In this document: positions 16,901 through 22,673 of the stretch, piece after piece
How the letters are laid out: the number at the start of each line of letters is the position of its first letter
Numbering within the stretch: the first letter of the stretch is position 1
NCBI GenBank assembly: GCA_938003665.1
Contig: CALKYI010000182.1
Location: 1 to 25,481 of the forward strand
DNA length: 25,481 nt
Direction of reading: 5' to 3'
DNA from: an uncultured Flavobacteriales bacterium
Lineage (GTDB): Bacteria; Bacteroidota; Bacteroidia; Flavobacteriales_D; Sanyastnellaceae
The notes under the pieces: generated by a model
The model's database searches: none
Told to the model about the DNA's origin: nothing
What the model saw: the letters and a program-made list of their open reading frames with translations, nothing else
Program-made: the position numbers and the translations under genes

Positions 16901-17471
16901 GGCTACGGCAGCGGAATTGCTTTGCTTGAGTGCACCGCCCTCCTCTGCATTCAGTTTGACACCGGCTCAAGCTTCGATTTTCGACACCCACATCGAGGCC
17001 TGGGCCTCAGATTCCATAACGACGAACACGTACGTCTGGAACATTGGCGATCTGTCCATGGGTGAAGGAGCGTACCAGTCCTTCTCCATCCCGGAAATTG
17101 GATTGGATGTCTTCCAGCTGTGCATGGAAGCCACGGACAGCGTGGGATGCTCCTCCCTCACCTGTGCGATGATTGATCTCACGGAAGGATTGAACGCTTT
17201 TGCCCCGAATGCCTTTACCCCGGACAACGATGGCCACAACGATGCCTGGCGCATGTACACGAGCGGTGCTGTGACGCGTTTTGAGTTGCGCATTTACGAC
17301 CGCTGGGGTGATTTGGTCTTCGCCTCCGAAGACCCCGAGGCGTATTGGGTCGGCGATGTCCAAGGCGGTGACCATTTCGCACCGGATGGGGTGTATCATT
17401 ATGAAGCTGTGCTGCGTGACGACACCTACTCTATCAAAACTTTACAAGGCCACATCTTGTTGATTCGCTGA
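13935..17471 (+). CDS. Paralogous T9SS-secreted surface protein: IgGFc-binding-like, Ig-like, CxxC modules, PKD-like, CHU_C
   Basis: A 1178-residue paralogue of the protein starting at 9648. It has a signal peptide (MTARLFRTFFSFCVALTCG, cleavage near AMGQ), then the same IgGFc-binding-like domain at residues ~26-450 (DTEFWFAAPEVWANHGD, LTGFG-type and NGGASSGTRYGYF blocks shared). About three Ig-like modules follow to residue ~695, then three modules with a WTAxCxxC motif (Trp near 717, 792 and 868), then two PKD-like domains at ~915-1085. The tail is a CHU_C gliding-motility T9SS type B sorting domain from ~1086 (APNAFTPDNDGHNDAW, LRIYDRWGDLVF, GVYHYEAVLRD). The mid-region architecture has diverged from the first paralogue while both ends are conserved. 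The start is the ATG 19 bp after the blh stop. Its stop overlaps the next start by one base. Confidence 0.88.
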   Translation: MTARLFRTFFSFCVALTCGVQGAMGQLDTEFWFAAPEVWANHGDQPILLRFSTLADAAEVTVDQPANPTFPAQTLNIPANGTQTLDLTPWIDDIENTPFNTVLSQGLHITSDAPVTAYYEINHNLNPDIFALKGASALGIEFYVPFQNYLDNYYTQSKAAMDLVATEDNTEITVVPTAALVGYPAGVPFTITLDAGETYALRAANAQAENHPAGTYITSTAPIAITMSDDSVLGSAYPPGNCQDILGDQAIPVSIAGTEYIAVKGNLNGPDKVFILGTEDNTSISINGTNVWTVDAGETYAHTLSAPAAFYETSAPVVALHMTGFGCEVGGAILPPITCTGSDEVAFVRSSNDFIGMKIIVPAGAEGDFTFNGNAGNINAVNFSDVPGTGGEWMYANITASGFVPTGGASRLVNGTAKFHLGIINGGASSGTRYGYFSDFSNYQHSTFTSDNELCAGETADLFASPILEASYEWVGPNGFEAEGDEITIGPLTVDDAGLYVVSGMAGECEILPDTLELFIAPQPPAPEVAPIDALCEGDDWSFTSLTAADNWIWENAAGDLIFEGDSTASYSDADPSDAGEYTLIIEAESCFSEPTTFELVVTETIQAPLDPEPIEICEGNSLTLEPNASLPDATWEWTLPGGDAFAGETLLIATTVAEDAGTYTLNGTNSGCPMVPSEVEVSLSSPEPVEVTAPEFVCNDAAAVLLSTDDLYSGDWTATCADCLSANGHLTPADASPGIVSVTYSSDNPCAQTTTVEVEIGSVPDAAIDDQSFCEGTGEVVMVPVTNGGNWTAACANCCTSDGVFDTQSAGTGAWELTYTIDGTCPATGTATFTVTPNTSSAFALIPEYCLDHDPAVAVPEEAGGNWTASCTTCISSAGQFSPQSAGAGVHTISYTIPGACGTSTDATVTVHGLPEAEFTFSPTEGCAPAVVACNAPANPSIVDCQWTFNANGVGASMACDDNTFVIENPGCYLMSHTVLDNNGCTNTATAAELLCLSAPPSSAFSLTPAQASIFDTHIEAWASDSITTNTYVWNIGDLSMGEGAYQSFSIPEIGLDVFQLCMEATDSVGCSSLTCAMIDLTEGLNAFAPNAFTPDNDGHNDAWRMYTSGAVTRFELRIYDRWGDLVFASEDPEAYWVGDVQGGDHFAPDGVYHYEAVLRDDTYSIKTLQGHILLIR
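16012..16677 (+). repeat. Three tandem ~75-residue modules with a WTAxCxxC motif inside the second surface protein
   Basis: The encoded protein repeats a pattern three times, with Trp codons near 16083, 16308 and 16536, a spacing of 75 to 76 residues. Each copy reads about xNWTAxCxxC, then a Gly or Asn turn, then FxPQSAGxG or a related form, then YxIxGxC. The copies are WTATCADC, WTAACANCC and WTASCTTC. The fold resembles the Ig-like 'G-x-W-S-G' adhesin modules common in Bacteroidota, but with a Cys-x-x-Cys pair where those usually have Gly and Ser. The function of the pair (disulfide or metal) is not known. Confidence 0.75.
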
Positions 17472-20029
17472 TGATACGATTGAACTTCTTTGCCCTTTGC
17501 GCGGTCGCATTGACCGCCTTGCTTTTCGTCCAGTGCTCCACCGCTCCTTCCGATGACGCATCGGCTTCAGATGCATTCAAAAAAATGAAGCCATACGAGG
17601 CAGAAGCTTGGAAATGGTCCACACCCGACACCGAGTGGGACGCATGGCATGCAGCACATCTCTTGGACGAAGTGGATCGCTGGAAGTTCGAGCACACCAC
17701 GGGCGGATCAGGTGCGCGCACCATCGAGGGCGAATGGCGTTTGGAAGGCCCCACGAACATCGGCGGGCGTTTTAATTTCATCCGTCAACATCCTGAGGAT
17801 CCGACCATTCTGTACGCCGGAAGCAGTGCCGGCGGATTGTGGAAAGGATCGGGTAGTTCGGAATGGCAACCGCTCACGGAGGAATTCCCAGCCATGTCCA
17901 TGGGCGACCTCACCTTTTACCCCGGCAATCCAGACCGCGTGTTCTTGGCCACCGGAGACCCGCAAATCAGCAGTTTTCCGCGCATTGGAAATGGGGTGTA
18001 CCGCTCATTGGATGGCGGCGAATCGTGGGAGAACATGGGACTCGACTCCATGGGCGTCATCAGCAAATTGTTGTTTGTGCCCAGTGAGGAAGGCGAAGGA
18101 CCAGTGCTCTTCGCGGGTGCCATGGGAAATCCGGCCCAGCCAAACGCCTACCGCGGCCTGTTCCGCAGCGTGGATGCTGGTGTGAATTGGGACCAAGTGT
18201 TGCTCCCCAATGATTCGGCGGGTGTGACGGACTTGCTGTACGACCCTGAAACCGAAGCCATCTACGCCGCAGCATGGCAGCGAACGCGCAATTCGACTGG
18301 TAGCGAAGTCTGGGGTCCCCACTGCCGCATTTGGAAATCCAACGACAACGGTGTCAATTGGCAAGTCCTGCCCAACCCCTGGGGAACAGGCGAGCGTGGA
18401 CGCATCGGATTGGCCCACTCGCCCCAAGGCGTCTATGCCCTTGTGGTGGGACAAAACAGCCAGCTGGACAACCTGTATCGCACGACCGATGGAGGAGAGA
18501 CCTGGAGCGCCGTCATTCCGGAAGACAACATCCCCGAAAACGCCTTGGGCGGATTCGGATGGTACTTCTCCAAGGTGCGCATCAACCCCTTCAATCCCGA
18601 TGACATCACCATCCTTGGGGTGAACCTCTGGAATTCCGTCAATGGCGGAACAAATTGGAATCTGATGGGGCCAGAATGGTGGACGTACGAGGTGCATGCC
18701 GACAAACACGACTTGCAGTGGCTGGGATCGGAGACATGCATTTTGGCTACCGATGGCGGACTGTACAAAACGGAGGACCACGGCGCAACGTGGGAAGACC
18801 TCGAAGACATCCCCGTCACCCAGTTTTACCGCGCCACCTGGAATCCACACAACCCCGGATTCTACACGGCAGGTGCACAAGACAACGGTACGACCACGGG
18901 CAATTACGAAGATTTGGGCGGGTGGACCCGCGACCTCGGCGGCGATGGCTTCACCTCTATCTACCACCCCACCGACCCCGCACTCCGGTATGCCGGATAC
19001 CAATGGGGCAATTGGCGCTTCAGCTTGACCGGTCCCGGTGAAGAACCCCTTTGGAACGACTTCACCTATGGCATTGAGGAAGAGGACCGGGTCTGGTGGG
19101 ATGCACCGTTGATTTATCATCCGTCCAACCCCGATGAAATGTGGACCGGCTCGCAACGGCTTTACCGCATGGAAGACGCCCCGGTCAGCGTATGGCAGCC
19201 CGTCAGCGATGACTTGACGTACGCCACCGAACCTGGCTTGTCCTATCGGTGTGTGAGCGCCATTGCAGGTTCCCACTACAGTGCCGATGTGATTGCCGCT
19301 GGAACGACCGATGGCCGTGTGTGGATTTCTGAGGACCACGGCGATTCCTGGCAACCAATGGAAACAGGCCTGCCGGGGCAGTTTGTCACGGACATCGAAT
19401 TTGACCCCTACCACCCGGACTCTATGTTCTGCACGGTGAGTGGCTACCGCAATGCCATCTATTCCCCCTTCATCTTCCGTGCGGCCATTGGCGGAGCATG
19501 GCAACCCATCCAAGGCGACCTGCCCGAACATCCCGTGAATCAGATCCACGCGCTGAACGACAGCATTTGGGTGGTGGCAACGGACGCTGGCGTGTTCGCC
19601 ACGTTGAACCGTGGAACGAATTGGGAGCCCGTGGGGTCCTTGCCCACCATTCCAGTGTACGACGTTGACGCGGACACCATCACGAACCGCCTCATCGCAG
19701 GCACCTTTGCTCGTAGCTTATTGAGCTTCCCGCTTGATTCCCTACTCCCGGCGCCCGAAGTGGTAGAGCCAAATACTGTCGAAAGCTTTGAAGCACCAGC
19801 GAGTTGGGCGTACCCCAATCCCTTCACGAGCACCCTCAACCTCAACTTGGGGGAAGATGTGCAATCCGTGCGCGTGGTCGACTTCAGCGGCCGGATCGTG
19901 CACCAACAGGCAGTGGCCAGCTCCTCTACGTTGGCGATGCAATCAGGCGCGTGGCCTGCTGGCAAGTACGTTGTCGTGCTGGAAACAGCAAACGGGAGCC
20001 GTTCGCTTCAAGTCATCAAAGGACAGTGA
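17471..20029 (+). CDS. Asp-box beta-propeller (sortilin/BNR-like) lipoprotein with T9SS type A tail
   Basis: An 852-residue exported protein. The N terminus MIRLNFFALCAVALTALLFVQC has a lipobox with Cys22, predicting lipid attachment. Residues ~100-770 form a WD40/BNR-like propeller with at least eight Asp-box motifs: YRSLDGGESW, FRSVDAGVNW, WKSNDNGVNW, YRTTDGGETW, WNSVNGGTNW, YKTEDHGATW, WISEDHGDSW and FATLNRGTNW, as in sortilin/Vps10 and some glycosyl hydrolases. The last ~76 residues (YPNPFTSTLNLNLGE, VVDFSGRIVHQQ, GKYVVVLETANG) are a T9SS type A sorting domain, which normally directs secretion and surface anchoring. Having both signals is unusual. The ATG overlaps the upstream stop by one base, so it ends the four-gene unit. 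No enzymatic residues can be assigned; glycan binding or cleavage is only a possibility. Confidence 0.88.
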   Translation: MIRLNFFALCAVALTALLFVQCSTAPSDDASASDAFKKMKPYEAEAWKWSTPDTEWDAWHAAHLLDEVDRWKFEHTTGGSGARTIEGEWRLEGPTNIGGRFNFIRQHPEDPTILYAGSSAGGLWKGSGSSEWQPLTEEFPAMSMGDLTFYPGNPDRVFLATGDPQISSFPRIGNGVYRSLDGGESWENMGLDSMGVISKLLFVPSEEGEGPVLFAGAMGNPAQPNAYRGLFRSVDAGVNWDQVLLPNDSAGVTDLLYDPETEAIYAAAWQRTRNSTGSEVWGPHCRIWKSNDNGVNWQVLPNPWGTGERGRIGLAHSPQGVYALVVGQNSQLDNLYRTTDGGETWSAVIPEDNIPENALGGFGWYFSKVRINPFNPDDITILGVNLWNSVNGGTNWNLMGPEWWTYEVHADKHDLQWLGSETCILATDGGLYKTEDHGATWEDLEDIPVTQFYRATWNPHNPGFYTAGAQDNGTTTGNYEDLGGWTRDLGGDGFTSIYHPTDPALRYAGYQWGNWRFSLTGPGEEPLWNDFTYGIEEEDRVWWDAPLIYHPSNPDEMWTGSQRLYRMEDAPVSVWQPVSDDLTYATEPGLSYRCVSAIAGSHYSADVIAAGTTDGRVWISEDHGDSWQPMETGLPGQFVTDIEFDPYHPDSMFCTVSGYRNAIYSPFIFRAAIGGAWQPIQGDLPEHPVNQIHALNDSIWVVATDAGVFATLNRGTNWEPVGSLPTIPVYDVDADTITNRLIAGTFARSLLSFPLDSLLPAPEVVEPNTVESFEAPASWAYPNPFTSTLNLNLGEDVQSVRVVDFSGRIVHQQAVASSSTLAMQSGAWPAGKYVVVLETANGSRSLQVIKGQ

Positions 20030-20035
20030 TCACTG
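20024..20035. repeat. 12-bp palindrome spanning two abutting convergent stop codons
   Basis: CAGTGATCACTG is a perfect palindrome. It contains the TGA stop of the plus-strand propeller gene (20027-20029) and the TGA stop of the minus-strand esterase gene (20030-20032), so the two genes end back to back with no space between them. No T-rich run follows on either side, so it does not look like a classical terminator. Confidence 0.6.
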
Positions 20036-21328
20036 CACCCAGAAACGGTGGGATTCCGTCGTGCCGGGAATGCGAATGAAGTGCAATCCTGCGCTTAACC
20101 CCCCCGTTGGAATGGCGAACCATTCACCCGTGCCGGTTGCTGATTGAATGAACCGACCACTGGCGTCGTAAACCTCGTAATTCCAAGCCGCGCGAGGAGA
20201 AGTCAACCACTGGATCTGCAGCGCCTCACCTGCCTCCACGGCAGTAGGGAACGCGCGCCATTGTCCGTGTTCAGCTTGCAGCCACTCGGCCACACCAACA
20301 GCGCCGTAATCGTAGGCCCCACAAAGCGGCTCGTACGACTCGCACAGCCAACTTGACAGCGCACCTGACACCGTACCCAAGGTTTGGTAATACGCATCAG
20401 CGTCTCCTACGTGGGCCACGTGATCGGCACCTTCGAGCACCGTGAAGCAGTTCTCAATGCCGAGCTCATCGGCGACCGCATGGATAACAGAACTACCGTC
20501 AACTTCTGTTACTGGGATTCCGCTGAGCGAAATCATTCCCGTGCCGAACGGCACGGTTCCGTCCTCCGTTCCGTGCACTGAGATCAAGGGCTCGTCGCCC
20601 TCGGACAAGTAATCGGCCGTTTTCAGCGCACCTGCAATGTTGATGACACCTGAAACGGTGCTGCTGTAACCAGGATTGCCCGATTCACCTTCCAATCCCC
20701 CGCCCATGCCAGCGGCTTCTTGGTCCACCTGCTCGGGGATTTCGGATTCGTCGTCAACATAGGCAAGATGCAAGCCAATGAACCCACCAGCGGATACCCC
20801 AGCGAAATAAATGCGATCGGGGTCGATGCCCCAGGGGTTACCATCCTCTGCGGCGGTCTTCCGGAAGTAACGCACAGCTGCTTTTCCATCGTGGTAGCCT
20901 CGCCACACGGAACGCACCAAAGCATTGGACACGTCGAGGAAATTATCGATGCCCAAGCGGTAGGTGATGGACCCCACGACATACCCCATTTTGGTTAAAT
21001 CTTGGCAGAGCGCCAACACATCGGGGTTGTCGTTCTCGCCTCCAATGAAAAACCCGCCGTGCGCCATGATGATCAACGGACGCATGGTATTCGCATCTCC
21101 CTCCGGCTCATAGATGTCCACGACCAGCGATTGAGACAATCCGGTTGCATTGATCGCATTGCCGTATTCGACGTCGTAGGAGACGTTGAAATTTTCGAAT
21201 GCGGACGTGTAGCGGTAACGCGTGCCGTCGCATTCGTCAACTTGAGCGAAGGAGGCAATGGGCGTCAGCAACCAGGCGCAGAAAGCAGCAATGGCCGTTG
21301 CGCGAAGAGACGAGTAGAATTTTTTCAT
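20030..21328 (-). CDS. Secreted alpha/beta-hydrolase (carboxylesterase-like) with T9SS type A tail
   Basis: A 432-residue secreted hydrolase. The N-terminal signal peptide (MKKFYSSLRATAIAAFCAWL) ends near ASFAQ. Residues ~60-330 show the esterase/lipase layout: an oxyanion HGGF at 90-93, the nucleophile elbow GVSAGG with Ser179, a catalytic acid candidate Asp256 in HGTEDGTVPF, and His303 or His306 in ADHVAHVGD. Residues ~355-432 (AFPTAVEAGEALQIQW, YEVYDASGRFIQ, GLHFIRI) are a T9SS type A sorting domain, so the enzyme is probably secreted or surface-bound. Substrates of related enzymes include acetylated glycans and short-chain esters; the real substrate is unknown. The gene is divergent from the PNGase F-like gene (56-bp gap) and convergent with the propeller gene, their stops abutting. 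Confidence 0.9.
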   Translation of the reverse strand: MKKFYSSLRATAIAAFCAWLLTPIASFAQVDECDGTRYRYTSAFENFNVSYDVEYGNAINATGLSQSLVVDIYEPEGDANTMRPLIIMAHGGFFIGGENDNPDVLALCQDLTKMGYVVGSITYRLGIDNFLDVSNALVRSVWRGYHDGKAAVRYFRKTAAEDGNPWGIDPDRIYFAGVSAGGFIGLHLAYVDDESEIPEQVDQEAAGMGGGLEGESGNPGYSSTVSGVINIAGALKTADYLSEGDEPLISVHGTEDGTVPFGTGMISLSGIPVTEVDGSSVIHAVADELGIENCFTVLEGADHVAHVGDADAYYQTLGTVSGALSSWLCESYEPLCGAYDYGAVGVAEWLQAEHGQWRAFPTAVEAGEALQIQWLTSPRAAWNYEVYDASGRFIQSATGTGEWFAIPTGGLSAGLHFIRIPGTTESHRFWVQ

Positions 21329-21384
21329 CTTTGAGAGCAGGTTTCGTTTCGTGTGAATCGGACACCGATAAAACTACAATAGAG

Positions 21385-22581
21385 ATGAAGAAGTTCTTTA
21401 CCTGGTCGTTTGGTCTCGCGCTTTTTGCCTTGGTCTCGTGCCAAACGCCGGTTGTCAACGAGCAACGTGCAACGGTGCAGTGCATGGACAGTACACACAT
21501 CTTTTTTGCGCCATCCACCAATTGGGACTCCCTCCGTGCGGACGATGGCTGGCGCCGCTGGGACAACGGACGGTTTCTGACGCGCACAGTGGGTATACCC
21601 ACATTTCATGTTCGGCCCACCATCACCGCCCACGTGACGCTGCGATCCGCAGGTGATCCGTGGGACAAATCAGGTTCGCTGGTTCTGCTTCCCGATGCAG
21701 CGCCCAATTTGCTGGATGTGGGATTCACCAAGGACACCTTGGCGCAAACGAACTATCCGGGCATTGCCCTCAACGAGGCGGGCTCTCGTTTCCAACCCAC
21801 CGTTGAGCTGTTGCGCTTCATCACCCCGTTTGGCGTGGGCCATTTCAGCACAACCGAGCGGTTGGACGAATACAAACCCGTGTACATCCCGAAATGGGAA
21901 GACTCCGTGCACTGGGAAGCTGACGTTAGCCATCTGTGGGAGGCGCTTGGCGATTCTGCAACGCTTGGAGTGTACATCGACACATGGACGAGCGAGGGGT
22001 ATACGTTGGATGTTCAATTGGATTTTGAACCCAATCCCGCAACGGTGATCGCGGGTAAGGCATTGGCCACCCTCCCACTCTTGAATACCTCAAAATTCGG
22101 GAGCGAACAAACCGCCTACGACGGATTTGCTGAAGGGCCATTGGCCATCACAGTGGACCTGGATGAACCAGCGACCAATGCGATCCTGAACTACACGGCC
22201 ACCGGACACGGAGGACACGGAACCGGCGATGAGTTTGTGCGTTGCGAACACCATGTGACGTGGGATGGTGATACGTGCCTGTCGTTCACGCCTTGGCGGG
22301 ACGATTGTGCGAGCTTTCGGCGGTTCAACCCCACATCTGGGGTTTGGATGGAACGTACCTACTGGAAGGGAGATAGCCTCGATGAACGCATTGCCTCGAG
22401 TGATTATTCGCGTTCGGGATGGTGCCCGGGGAGCGACGTGCCACCAGTGCGCGTGTCCTTGGGGAACCTCGACGCCGGAGTGCATGAATTGATCATCGAT
22501 GTACCGACCGCACAACCGTTCACCGAATCCGAAATGAACTTTTGGAACGTCGCGGCCTACCTGACGTATGAGCGCCCTTGA
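21385..22581 (+). CDS. PNGase F-like (peptide-N-glycosidase/amidase) lipoprotein
   Basis: A 398-residue lipoprotein. The start is the ATG at 21385 (MKKFFTWSFG), chosen over a longer in-frame start at 21199 because it gives a normal lipoprotein signal with lipobox LVSC at residues 16-19. The mature part resembles Elizabethkingia PNGase F over both of its domains. Segments from memory that match are RFITPFGVG (versus RFITPYWVG), VYIDTWTSEGYTLDVQLDF (versus the YTETW strand), GHGGHGTGDEFVRCEHHV (versus the CAEWCFRTH segment) and RSGWCPGSDVPP (versus RAGWCPGMAVP). Catalytic Asp60 and Glu206 have candidates in Asp94 and Glu283. The Glu118 position appears to be Asp199. The family removes N-glycans from proteins; activity here is uncertain. 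The esterase is divergent from it. Confidence 0.78.
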   Translation: MKKFFTWSFGLALFALVSCQTPVVNEQRATVQCMDSTHIFFAPSTNWDSLRADDGWRRWDNGRFLTRTVGIPTFHVRPTITAHVTLRSAGDPWDKSGSLVLLPDAAPNLLDVGFTKDTLAQTNYPGIALNEAGSRFQPTVELLRFITPFGVGHFSTTERLDEYKPVYIPKWEDSVHWEADVSHLWEALGDSATLGVYIDTWTSEGYTLDVQLDFEPNPATVIAGKALATLPLLNTSKFGSEQTAYDGFAEGPLAITVDLDEPATNAILNYTATGHGGHGTGDEFVRCEHHVTWDGDTCLSFTPWRDDCASFRRFNPTSGVWMERTYWKGDSLDERIASSDYSRSGWCPGSDVPPVRVSLGNLDAGVHELIIDVPTAQPFTESEMNFWNVAAYLTYERP

Positions 22582-22585
22582 AGCG

Positions 22586-22616
22586 TTGGTTTATGCCGTT
22601 TTATGTACGACCTTTG
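22586..22616 (+). promoter_or_regulatory. Candidate Bacteroidota promoter of the isocitrate dehydrogenase gene
   Basis: GACCTTTG at 22609-22616 matches five of the six fixed positions of the -7 element TAnnTTTG (G replaces the first T). TTG at 22586-22588 fits the -33 element with a 20-bp spacer, within the usual range. A start site near 22622 would leave a leader of about 50 nt. The support is pattern only, but it fits better than any other site I scanned in the window. Confidence 0.4.
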
Positions 22617-22617
22617 C

Positions 22618-22639
22618 AACCGCTTTGAAAATTGCGGTT
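22618..22639. promoter_or_regulatory. Inverted repeat at the predicted icd transcription start
   Basis: AACCGC (22618-22623) and its complement GCGGTT (22634-22639) are separated by 10 nt. They lie directly after the predicted -7 element, so the predicted start site falls inside the left arm. This position suits a repressor operator better than an RNA hairpin. A chance occurrence of a 6-bp arm pair is possible. Confidence 0.3.
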
Positions 22640-22673
22640 TGGGGGTCCAAATCGCATTTGATTTGACTAACCC

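Noticed and set aside
18005..19549. Minus-strand open frame of 514 codons inside the propeller gene
   Set aside because: It is antisense to eight Asp-box motifs; its product has no signal peptide or recognised domain, and the plus-strand gene is well supported.
21199..21384. N-terminal extension of the PNGase F-like gene
   Set aside because: It is antisense to the esterase signal peptide and Arg-rich without family features. The ATG at 21385 gives a normal lipoprotein signal.
22618..22639. Inverted repeat after the PNGase F-like gene as a terminator
   Set aside because: The stem is only 6 bp with a 10-nt loop, and no T run follows. Its position fits an operator better.
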